A stretch of DNA of 64,000 nucleotides. Origin: Aulostomus chinensis. Its lineage: Eukaryota; Chordata; Actinopteri; Syngnathiformes; Aulostomidae. Both the position numbers and the translations under genes were made by a program. Numbering within the stretch: position 1 is the first letter of the stretch; each line of letters starts with the position of its first letter. The notes beneath the pieces are model-generated. The model worked only from the letters and a program-made list of their open reading frames with translations. It made no database searches and was not told the DNA's origin. The stretch is taken from positions 23,572,569 through 23,636,568 of the forward strand of contig JBBMOA010000015.1 of the NCBI GenBank assembly GCA_037954235.1. The letters are read 5' to 3'. This document shows, in pieces, positions 25,893-35,759 of the stretch.

Positions 25893-26144
25893 TTACCCTT
25901 CGTCCATCATGTCATCTTGGTTTTCTCCATCCACCGAGCCGTCAGTCTGGTCAGCACCAGAGTCCTCCTCCCTCTGCTCCTCCCCAATGATGTCGCTGTT
26001 GTTGTACCGTGGAAGCCAGTGCAGCTCTCCACCCTCCAGCTGCTCAGTGGGCTCCACCACGATGGAGGGGAGACGCTCCCTCCTGAACAAGATGTCGTCC
26101 GGGTAGGAGCTGGGATCGGACTCTTGGCTGACCTCAGGAAAGAT
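25893..26144 (-). CDS. LBH-family protein, last exon
   Basis: Encodes 83 residues and a stop. LBH (limb bud and heart) proteins are small, acidic, largely disordered nuclear proteins that modulate transcription and Wnt responses. The diagnostic core is LPSIVVEPTE (residues 51-60 of the assembled protein), followed by GGELHWLP, as in the LBH domain. The rest is acidic (EEQREEDSGAD, ending DDMMDEG). The exon begins at ATC after the acceptor CTGGTGGAG, so that YQ from the upstream exon is followed by IFPE, as in LBH where YQIFP is conserved. Total length with the upstream exon is 109 residues, close to the roughly 105 of LBH. The fish has more than one LBH-like gene, so the exact orthologue (lbh or an lbh-like paralogue) is not settled. 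Confidence 0.85.
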   Translation of the reverse strand: MFPEVSQESDPSSYPDDILFRRERLPSIVVEPTEQLEGGELHWLPRYNNSDIIGEEQREEDSGADQTDGSVDGENQDDMMDEG

Positions 26145-26508
26145 CTCCACCAGGGAGAAATGAACAAGGCTCCATATTATTCCCTCTAATGATTTAAGTC
26201 AGGGTCAGTCTCATCATTTAGTTTGACTTAAATGGTACAAACAGTTAAAGATATCAGAGGAGTGAAAGTCAAAGTGAAAATATCTGGACACCAGAATATG
26301 AGAGAGGCAGGCACAGACAATGAAGATGCAAGGAAAGTGATTGTAGACAAAGTAAAAAGAATTAATTTATTTCAGACATTTAAATCAAAGGATACAGATT
26401 TAGTTATCAACTCTAAAACATGAAAACAGGCCACTCCTGTTTTTGACTTTAAGGATTTCTGCTAAAAAGCCACTTAAATTAAATGTGGCATGTAAAGAGA
26501 TGTGCATT

Positions 26509-26513
26509 TGTGT

Positions 26514-26554
<41 letters not shown>
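26509..26554 (+). repeat. (TG)n microsatellite in LBH-like intron
   Basis: About 22 TG units with one interruption, lying in the 517-bp intron of the minus-strand LBH-like gene. Confidence 0.93.
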
Positions 26555-26555
<1 letters not shown>

Positions 26556-26661
26556 CACAGACTGTGCCACATTGCTCATGCTGTGACATTTATGTGATAT
26601 AATCTTTCAAATGAACTCGTCAGCTGTTCTGTGAAGACACCTGAGTGATGATGTCACTTAC

Positions 26662-26739
26662 CTGGTAGGCTTTACTCCCTCTTCTTTGACCCGGACGCTC
26701 CTCCATCTGAGATTCTACTTGAGTCAGAATAGTGCTCAT
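26662..26739 (-). CDS. LBH-family protein, first coding exon
   Basis: Encodes 26 residues beginning MSTILTQVESQMEE and ending KAYQ, then a GTAAGT donor on the minus strand, phase 0. The splice to 26144 removes a 517-bp intron and restores the family's YQIFP junction. The ATG at 26739 is preceded within about 10 nt by a (TG)n tract. The GCGCAG just upstream could itself be a splice acceptor, in which case a further upstream exon would exist and this ATG might not be the first codon. Confidence 0.72.
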
Positions 26740-26747
26740 ACTGCGCG

Positions 26748-26748
<1 letters not shown>

Positions 26749-26805
<57 letters not shown>
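26749..26805. repeat. (CA)n microsatellite next to the LBH-like start codon
   Basis: About 27 CA units on the plus strand, which is (TG)n on the coding strand of the LBH-like gene, ending about 10 nt before its ATG. Confidence 0.95.
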
Positions 26806-26806
<1 letters not shown>

Positions 26807-26809
26807 TTT

Positions 26810-29185
26810 GGGTTAATTAAATATTGGTCAACAGGTGACGTTCTTGGGTTTCTCCAGTAAAATTAATAACAAATGTACATGTGCTCCCTGGATGGAACAC
26901 TGCTTCAGACATACCTTATAATGAAGCAGGCAAACCTTTTTACAGAATCTATCCACAAAGTGCAAGACAGACTGGAGCTGAGGTATATGAGCGCCACTCT
27001 TGAGGCTGTACAAAAAAGTGTGAACCACGGTTGCCAAAGGCTGGTGAGGGTCAGTGGTTGTCTAACACCTGGACTGTCAGGGTGACTGTGAGAGAGTGAG
27101 TGAGGAGGCCTCGAGCTGCTCCATGCTGATCAAGCTGATCCTGCCCAAGACAGCAGTGCTCTGAGAGAATTACCCTGAGTGACGAAATACTACAAAAGAC
27201 GTGTTTGAAGCTTTGTCACAAAATAGTACTTTAGACAATCAGATGTTTCATATTCATCATTAAATTCTTTGTTTTGTCATATTTCTGTTGCAGGTCTAAA
27301 GGTGCCCTCCATCATGCCTAGTGTGCACTGTTGAAAGACAGATGACCGTCTAAAGTGACACAGCTGGCTCATTTTCAATACTTTGCAATAAATGAATTTC
27401 AGAGTTCAGTATTTTGAGTGATCATCTGGTTTTTGATGATCACTCATGGTTATGTTCAATTTTCCTTCTGCACTTTTTGAATGATATTTCAAGTGCGACA
27501 ATGAAAACATACTGAAAATCACTCGTGAAACGGAATCTTGTTTGGTCCAAATCAGCTTAACTAATTTTCATGGTAAAACTTTATATTCATTCAAACCACA
27601 CTTAGGTACATAAGCCAAAGTCATCCATAAACTTGATGTAGTAACACAAAAATATTTGACTAAAGGGAGAGATAGTTGCATGACCACTAAGGCTTGTACA
27701 TTAGATTATTTATGAAATTTTGGACGAGGCTCAACGAGTGGAGGGAGGAGTGAGTGTGTTATCATTCTGCTGACTTGATTGATGTTAAAAGGTGCAGGGA
27801 TGAGGAGGAACAAGTGTGGCAATGACTTATCGCTGCAGTCTTAATCTGCAAATAAGCACTTAATGACATAACAGGCTTGACCAACAGGCCGAACATGGCT
27901 GGTTGTTGGAAGTGAAAAGAATTGGTATGACTAAGAAATTAAGTAAACATTGTTTTCTAGCTAGAACGTAAATGAATGGTTGGAACATGCGTCAGACATT
28001 TGAGTAAAATCACAAAAGCAGAATAATCTCCTGCTTTATGCTGTCTCATGACACTCAGAGAAAGGTAATTCTACACCACTCAGTCACACAGTTCGGATAC
28101 AATTACTTGTTGCTATTGGTGTGTACTTGTTTTTAATGTTTCAATACATTTGCAGTGTAAGAATCCTGAATCTGTTTTAGTGGAATATGACACAAGACAA
28201 GTCATGGTTATAGAAGCTACAGCAGCTGAGTTGCGTCATGTCCAATGTATTTTGAGCATGTTTGTAAAACCTGTAATGATGTTGCTTACCTGTGTGAGGC
28301 AGGAATACAACTCATCTTCGATCAATGACACAAAGCCCCAGAGAATTAATCAAGAAAAATCCAAATATCTTCCTTTACCTAAACAGTAACGAAGCCTAAA
28401 AGTGTGGCCTCAGCTGTGGTGTTGTTCACTTTCCTCCTCCACGGGTTCAGCTCATCACCCCCCCCCCCCTCCCCATCAGTTCAGTTTTCCCAGTGTCCCA
28501 TTCAGTGACGCACACAAACCTGCGCATTCAGGCCAACATGCAAACCTGCTTAGTGTCACCTTCAATTACAAACAAATCCTTGATGTAGCATGTGAGCGAA
28601 CAGCAACGCAGTGCTTCAGGCTCACAGACAAACAGGTGACCCAGCTGCTCTCGACCAAGCTGATTAAATTACTTCAATATTTTCATCACATAAATGATAC
28701 AAATACCGAGACAAACAGATGTAGCTGACACATTCCTTTAGCTGGAAATACTACGTGGAACTTTTTCTGAAAAATATTTAAAAGTAATCTGATAAAAGAT
28801 CCTGATAAAAAGTCAGACCTAAAGGGGTTCTTTGTGCTCCCTCCTACTTGCCATATGGCTAAAAGAGTAATTTTCCTGTCTGACCAGCAGGAGGTGCTAA
28901 CTAACTTTGGCTGCACAGCCTGCATTTTAACACACCATCTGCTGCATGAATAAACTGAATGAGGCTGGGATTTTGAGCACAGATGAATAAGGACTAAGAC
29001 ATCACGCGCTCATTGAGAGATGCTAAACATAAACATTCAACACTTCAGTACACTCAAATACTGTCATAGCTGAAAGACAGAAGCTGGAGTTCTGGTCCTG
29101 GTCCTAGCAGGGCTCGCCTCACATATCCCCCCTGTTTATCCGAGCTTGGCACTGCTACTTGGGTCCCAAGGGTGGGACCAAATAA
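26810..29185. other. no gene recognised; upstream of the LBH-like gene
   Basis: Probable promoter side of the minus-strand LBH-like gene, without a clear TATA box or CpG island. Contains an 11-bp-stem hairpin at 27416-27445. No exon recognised. Confidence 0.45.
27416..27445. repeat. perfect 11-bp inverted repeat
   Basis: GAGTGATCATC (27416-27426) pairs with GATGATCACTC (27435-27445) across an 8-nt T-rich loop. Confidence 0.9.
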
Positions 29186-29187
29186 GT

Positions 29188-29245
29188 GCTCAGTGTTTTG
29201 TTCAAGGAGACTTTGACACCATCACCAGGGGACATGAAGACCATG
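29188..29245 (-). mobile_element. worn family B SINE fragment
   Basis: Resembles the stretch of family B seen at 53980-54040 (TTCAAGGAGACTTTGACACC against TCGAGGACACTTCGACACG). Short and diverged. Confidence 0.4.
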
Positions 29246-30179
29246 TGGACCATTCTACCCACAAGCCTCCTCCCTCAATGAGTTTGGTTAAACACTGGCT
29301 TGACACCTGCTCTGGAATGACATTTGCACTGATCGACAATCTGGAGAAACACAATCCACGAGTCTGCTTTAGAATTCTGCAGAGTGGTGATAAATTTATT
29401 GCACATTTTAAAGGCAAATTGAGCAGCCATCAAACATTTGAGCAATGGAAATCCTTTGTTGGGCTGTTGTGGACTGTATGTACTCAGTTATATCACTCTA
29501 CCTTGTATGTGCTCGGTGCTCCAACAGGATCTGACCCTGACCACAGTTTTGGTTCATCAGCACCAGCCTAACTTTGCACTTCGACTTCCACAGTTCCTCT
29601 TCCTCAGGCCATTGATGGTGGTTCCTCAACATATTCATCACAGGTATGTTACTGAGCCCATCCATGCTAATGCACCACCCTCACCAGCAGCAGCAGCAGC
29701 AGCAGCATGCATGCATCTACTCCAAGGAGAATCCTCATGTTCCCCCTCAGGCTTACTCATGTACTCCCTGTTCCTCCATCATGAGCATTGCCTCTCTTCT
29801 CATTCCATCCCCATCAAACTAAGTGCAGGCTCTACACATGCTGACAGACGAGCTTCCCCTCGAGAAACTCATCGGGTGAAGACAGGGTGAAACAGCTGAG
29901 TAATGGAGCATTTGTATATAACCATGTTGCAATACATGGTACGCATGAGCATGGAAATACACAAAATATCCCAAGTGTGTTGATATTTGGTCAAAGTGCT
30001 TACATCTTGAGGGTTAGTCCATGTTGAGAAGTAAGATGCGATGATTTTGATACTTTAATCGGGATGTAAAGTTAGTTTACTTTGACATAAACATGATCAC
30101 ATTTGTGGAACAGCTTATATGACCACAAATATTAGATGAATCACTTCAAACTTGAGGTACTGACACCCTCTCAGATAAC
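29246..30179. other. no gene recognised; short (CAG)7
   Basis: Intergenic. Seven CAG units lie at 29685-29705. A possible acceptor (CCAACAG) and donor (CACAG|GTATG) frame a 38-codon open stretch near 29529-29643, without any family resemblance. Confidence 0.4.
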
Positions 30180-30952
30180 AAATCAATCAACACAGTTGCC
30201 CCGAAGGGTTGCGTTAGCTTGCCAGTCCTTTTTACTCTGTATGCAAACAAATACTCAAACAGCCACCCAGGTACTTTGTTCTTAAATTTTCAGATGATAC
30301 CGCCATCCTTAATCTGCTGCACAAAGACTCGAGCTGGAATTTGAAAACTTTGTGCTGTGGTGTGATGCCAATGATCTCATTTTAAATGTTAAAAAAAAAC
30401 AAGGAGATGGTCTTGGACCCGAGATCAGTGGGGGATCGTGGCCCTGCAATCATACACAATTCACTCATAGAGCGGGTCAGCTCATACAAATACCTCAGGG
30501 TTCATCTAGACAATTCTTTAAGCTGGAACATTCGCATTGACAGTCTGCTCCCTTCTAGAGCAGAAACTGTTTTTCTTGCGCAGACTCCGATTGTATGGTG
30601 TGGACAAATCACTCACGTTTTTATTCTACCAGGAGGTACTGGAGAGCTTAGTAAGATACAGGATGTCAGCCTGGTATGGCAACCTCACTGTAAAACGACA
30701 AAACAAACTCACTCGTCTGGTGCACACTGGCATGAAGGTGATAGGATTGAATAACTATTAGAGTCCTGAGTCCATTTGTGAGAAGACTGTCCTTAGGCAG
30801 GCCCAGAGAATAGTGACCGATCCATCCCATAGTCTCCTCACAGAGTGTGAACTGTTGCCATCTGGTAGACAATGCAGAGTCCCCAACTGCAAACTGAAAC
30901 GCTTTAAAAACTCATTTGTCACTGTCGACGTCAAACTACTAAACAAGGCTGT
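30180..30952 (+). pseudogene. LINE reverse-transcriptase C-terminal remnant
   Basis: Degenerate reverse-transcriptase coding sequence in several frames: FSDDTAIL (the catalytic-site DD region with the usual first residue altered), then CDANDLILNVKK, FFLRRLRLYGVDKS and LVRYRMSAWYGNL, typical of the end of a fish non-LTR ORF2. Frameshifts near 30380 and 30540 and a stop near 30761 show it is dead. It runs directly into the minisatellite at 30980, and the LINE's own tail appears beyond it at 33250-33515. Confidence 0.75.
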
Positions 30953-30979
30953 TTGACGAAGAAAATGCTCATTTTATTC

Positions 30980-33245
30980 ATTTTAGTGCCTTTCAGCTTG
31001 TGTTTCTACAGCGTGCAATCATTTTTATTTATTTTAGTGCCTTTCAGCTTGTGTTTCTACAGCGTGCAATCATTTTTATTTATTTTAGTGCCTTTCAGCT
31101 TGTGTTTTTACAGCGTGCAATCATTTTTATTTATTTTAATGCCTTTCAGCTTGTGTTTTTACAGCGTGCAATATTTTTATTTATTTTAGTGCCTTTCAGC
31201 TTGTGTTTCTACAGTGTGCAATATTTTTATTTATTTTAGCGCCTTTCAGCTTGTGTTTCTACAGCGTGCAATCATTTTTATATATTTTAGCGCCTTTCAG
31301 CTTGTGTTTCTACAGCGTGCAATCATTTTTATTTATTTTAGTGCCTTTCAGCTTGTGTTTCTACAGCGTGCAATCATTTTTATTTATTTTAGTGTCTTTC
31401 AGCTTGTGTTTCGACAGCGTGCAATCATTTTTATTTATTTTAGTGTCTTTCAGCTTGTGTTTCTACAGCGTGCAATCATTTTTATTTATTTTAGTGCCTT
31501 TCAGCTTGTGTTTCTACAGCGTGCAATCATTTTTATTTATTTTAGTGTCTTTCAGCTTGTGTTTCTACAGCGTGCAATCATTTTTATTTATTTTAGCGCC
31601 TTTCAGCTTGTGTTTCTACAGCGTGCAATCATTTTTATTTATTTTAGTGCCTTTCAGCTTGTGTTTCTACAGCGTGCAATCATTTTTATTTATTTTAGTG
31701 TCTTTCAGCTTGTGTTTCTACAGCGTGCAATCATTTTTATTTATTTTAGTGCCTTTCAGCTTGTGTTTCTACAGCGTGCAATCATTTTTATTTATTTTAG
31801 TGTCTTTCAGCTTGTGTTTCTACAGCGTGCAATCATTTTTATTTATTTTAGTGCCTTTCAGCTTGTGTTTCTACAGCGTGCAATCATTTTTATATATTTT
31901 AGTGCCTTTCAGCTTGTGTTTCTACAGCGTGCAATCATTTTTATTTATTTTAGTGCCTTTCAGCTTGTGTTTCTACAGCGTGCAATATTTTTATTTATTT
32001 TAGTGCCTTTCAGCTTGTGTTTCTACAGCGTGCAATATTTTTATTTATTTTAGCGCCTTTCAGCTTGTGTTTCTACAGCGTGCAATCATTTTTATTTATT
32101 TTAGTGTCTTTCAGCTTGTGTTTCTACAGCGTGCAATCATTTTTATATATTTTAGTGCCTTTCAGCTTGTGTTTCTACAGCGTGCAATATTTTTATTTAT
32201 TTTAGTGCCTTTCAGCTTGTGTTTCTACAGCGTGCAATCATTTTTATATATTTTAGTGCCTTTCAGCTTGTGTTTCTACAGCGTGCAATATTTTTATTTA
32301 TTTTAGCGCCTTTCAGCTTGTGTTTCTACAGCGTGCAATCATTTTTATTTATTTTAGTGCCTTTCAGCTTGTGTTTCTACAGCGTGCAATCATTTTTATT
32401 TATTTTAGTGCCTTTCAGCTTGTGTTTCTACAGCGTGCAATCATTTTTATTTATTTTAGTGCCTTTCAGCTTGTGTTTCTACAGCGTGCAATCATTTTTA
32501 TTTATTTTAGTGCCTTTCAGCTTGTGTTTCTACAGCGTGCAATCATTTTTATATATTTTAGTGCCTTTCAGCTTGTGTTTCTACAGCGTGCAATCATTTT
32601 TATTTATTTTAGTGCCTTTCAGCTTGTGTTTCTACAGCGTGCAATCATTTTTATTTATTTTAGTGTCTTTCAGCTTGTGTTTCTACAGCGTGCAATCATT
32701 TTTATATATTTTAGTGCCTTTCAGCTTGTGTTTCTACAGCGTGCAATATTTTTATTTATTTTAGTGCCTTTCAGCTTGTGTTTCTACAGCGTGCAATCAT
32801 TTTTATATATTTTAGTGCCTTTCAGCTTGTGTTTCTACAGCGTGCAATATTTTTATTTATTTTAGCGCCTTTCAGCTTGTGTTTCTACAGCGTGCAATCA
32901 TTTTTATTTATTTTAGTGCCTTTCAGCTTGTGTTTCTACAGCGTGCAATCATTTTTATTTATTTTAGTGCCTTTCAGCTTGTGTTTCTACAGCGTGCAAT
33001 CATTTTTATTTATTTTAGTGCCTTTCAGCTTGTGTTTCTACAGCGTGCAATCATTTTTATTTATTTTAGTGCCTTTCAGCTTGTGTTTCTACAGCGTGCA
33101 ATCATTTTTATATATTTTAGTGCCTTTCAGCTTGTGTTTCTACAGCGTGCAATCATTTTTATTTATTTTAGTGCCTTTCAGCTTGTGTTTCTACAGCGTG
33201 CAATCATTTTTATTTATTTTAGTGTCTTTAAGCATGTGTTTAAAT
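30980..33245 (+). repeat. 51-bp minisatellite, about 44 units
   Basis: Tandem array of a 51-bp unit (TTTCAGCTTGTGTTTCTACA, then GCGTGCAATC and an AT-rich T-tract). About eight units lack one C and are 50 bp long. Units vary at few sites (GTGCC/GTGTC/GCGCC; TTTATTTAT/TTTATATAT). Units decay at both ends. Because 51 is 17 codons, it reads open in two frames as hydrophobic 17-residue repeats, and each 50-bp unit shifts the frame. These open frames are not genes. Confidence 0.97.
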
Positions 33246-33515
33246 GGCGTGCGATCATTTTTATCTATATTAGTGGCTTTTAACATGTGTTTTTACGGGG
33301 TGTATGAGCACAAGTGCAATATGTATATCCATGGGATGTGTGAAATACGGCTGTGTAATTCATGTTCTGATGGTGGATGTGATCTATTGCTTGTTGCTTT
33401 ATTGTGTTTGTTTCTTTCATGTTTGCTGTTGGCATTTATGGTGCAGCTTCAGAGTCCAAGACAAATTTCCCCAAGAGGGACAATAAAGATTAAAGTAAGT
33501 AAGTAAGTAAGTAAG
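33246..33515 (+). mobile_element. LINE 3' tail ending in (TAAG)n
   Basis: Ends with TTTCCCCAAGAGGGACAATA, AAGATTAAAG and then TAAG repeats (about 33494-33515), the 3' terminus style of fish non-LTR elements. It belongs with the reverse-transcriptase remnant at 30180-30952. Confidence 0.75.
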
Positions 33516-34371
33516 AATTACTGTTCTAGCAAGGAGGAACCAGTCTGAAAACTTACAACATAAAAGTTAGAAATGAGAAAGAGAAGGTAGTGGTCACAGA
33601 GAATACAGACAGAGAGAATGAGGTCAAGGATGATTATGAAAGGAGATGATCGAGGCTGTTTACTTGAAAAGTTGTTAGACAGAGTGGATCAAAACAAAGG
33701 TGACAAAAAAAACCTTGGATGGTTGACAAAATGAGAGATTTGCTCTGATAAACTGACAATGATTCGTGTCAAAGTGGATGGGAAAGAAAGAAGGACAGCG
33801 AATACATCTGTTCATGAACATGAATTAACAAGAGAAAGAAAAGGGTGAAAACCAGACGAGTGTAAAAGCATGCACTGTAGGCTTTGTGCTTGTGCATTAG
33901 CTCTCTGTTGTAGGCACAAGTTTGGAGTACTTTCAATAAAGGGAGCAGGAGGAGAGGGAGAGGGAGACTCAAAGACCAAAAAAGGTCTGGATACAGAGCT
34001 GCTGGGGAAATAGGAGGCTTGACAGATGCTGCACAGCCGCAGGGAAAGACGACTACGCAGAGAGAAACATGCAGAGAGAAGTAGACAGACACAAAGCAGA
34101 GAATAAAAGCACAGGGAACTAAAAGTAGAGAAAGAGAGAACATGGACTCTTAAAATAGAGAACACATTGTATTGTCATCAAGTGGAGTAGGTAGGGTGAA
34201 AAAAAGTCAGGAAAGGCGGGGCAGGGGGCCGGGTTGTGATCCATACAAGCATCTAGGGACTGCTTGTGTGTGTTTGTGTTGGTGGGGAGGGTGAGGTCCC
34301 TGTGCATGTGATCAACTCAAGAGAGGAACTAGAGCAACCGCAAACCCAGAAGAGGAAGAAGATCCAGCACC
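33516..34371. other. dmpk upstream region
   Basis: Purine-rich sequence without recognised genes, presumably containing the dmpk promoter and 5' UTR. No TATA box at a convincing place. Confidence 0.45.
34215..34222 (+). promoter_or_regulatory. GC box, possible Sp1 site
   Basis: GGCGGGGC in an otherwise AT-rich neighbourhood, 198 bp upstream of the dmpk start codon. A plausible promoter element, supported only by motif and position. Confidence 0.3.
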
Positions 34372-34401
34372 ATGGACACCAGGGGCTCACTGAAACTCTA
34401 A
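34372..34401 (+). promoter_or_regulatory. upstream open reading frame in dmpk leader
   Basis: Nine-codon frame (MDTRGSLKL, then TAA) 18 nt before the dmpk ATG. Its start context is CACCATGG (A at -3, G at +4), stronger than that of the main start (ATCATGT). If transcribed as leader it should reduce or condition dmpk translation. Confidence 0.6.
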
Positions 34402-34419
34402 AGCCAACCAAAGGCCATC

Positions 34420-34585
34420 ATGTCATCAGGCCCTGGCCTTGGTGCACCAGACCTGGCTGAGGCACCCCTTGCCACAGGACCAGTTGGGCTCCAGACCTTG
34501 TTGGACCTACTTGTAGGCGTCTACCAGGAGTTCTACTCCTCACCCTTTGCTAGGGAGAAGTATGTCTCAGGTTTTCTCAAATGGG
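34420..34585 (+). CDS. dmpk: dmpk exon 1
   Basis: Start codon at 34420; 55 codons, ending in phase 1 before GTGAGT. The [12 protein letters not shown]...KYVSGFLKW segment matches the N-terminal leucine-rich region of DMPK, so this ATG is well supported; no upstream in-frame start is better. Confidence 0.88.
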
Positions 34586-35725
34586 GTGAGTGCTATCCTT
34601 ATATTTCCAAGCATATGTTTGTTTTAATTTAATTACAAATGACTTGTGCTGAACTCACAGCTGGGAATTCCTCAGGCATGGGTCTTCATCATTTCATCTA
34701 AATATTGCCATGCTGAGCTCAGGAGCTCATCCTCCTGCACATGTTGCTTGGCAGCCACTTTGTTTGACTCCTGATCCAAAACAATTGGCTGATGCATTAC
34801 CTAAAAACCTCACCACACATACCATCAGGAGTGACTCAGCAAACACACTGCGTGCTCGTCAAGAGTCATTTAAGAACCGCAGGTGGACCGAGGGCCAACA
34901 GAGAACGCCACTAAGCAACCACTTAGTCTGAGTAAACAGTCATCAGATAAAGGAAGATTCTGATATTGAAGTGTGTTGTAGACCAGGGGTTCCCAAACGT
35001 TTCCATGCCATGCCACCCCACCCCCCACCCCCCAAACAGCACGAGCTTCTGGCTGGGGACCCCCTTTGCAAACCCACTGACAATGGTACAGAATATGTAA
35101 AGAAACATCAACTTTTAGAAAGATTTTCTTACTTTCATCCACTGTTCAAAAATTACTATATTTGTTTAGCATAGTAACATTGTTGACATGTTTTCATAAC
35201 TGTGTTGTACCCCCCTGTATTGTTGACAGACAAAAACAGGACAAAAGAAATCAAACCTCTCTCAGTTGTGTGTTTGTGTTCACCATTCAATAATTATTAC
35301 AATTGTTTAGCATACAAAATGTAATAACATGTTTTCATCCCTCTATATATTTTATTTCCCTTCAACTTTCTGAGCCCCCCCGCCCCAGCAGCACTTTGAA
35401 AACCACTGTTGTGGACAAGTTGACTGGAATTTTTTGCAGCATTCCGAAAAACATTTGGCAGTGAGACAACTTGACAGCTTGTGTTGCAGCTTCCACTGAG
35501 TGTTGCTATCTTGTTTGCACTTAACATGTCAACAGTATTAAGGAGAGCTGCCCACTGTTGAAAGCACTGTTCCAAAATAACAGTTCAGAGTCAACTTCTG
35601 GAGGGAGACAGCATGGAAACCAGAATAAGAACATTCTAAACTTTGATGGATGCAAACTAACAAAAGATGGTGGTTTGTGTTTAAGGACTGGGAGACAGAG
35701 TCACTGGCAACACATGATGTCCCTC

Positions 35726-35759
<34 letters not shown>

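Noticed and set aside
29529..29643. Possible 38-codon exon between CCAACAG and GTATG
   Set aside because: No family resemblance and no neighbouring exon with a fitting phase.
29685..29705. (CAG)7 as the counterpart of the human DM1 repeat
   Set aside because: It lies 4.7 kb upstream of dmpk, whereas the human CTG array is in the 3' UTR; it is short and near a worn SINE.
30980..33245. CRISPR-like array
   Set aside because: There are no unique spacers between repeats; units are directly head to tail, in a vertebrate genome.
30953..33506. Long open frames of up to 279 codons with hydrophobic 17-residue repeats
   Set aside because: They are the reading of a 51-bp minisatellite in two frames at once; 50-bp units break each frame, and the flanks are LINE remains.
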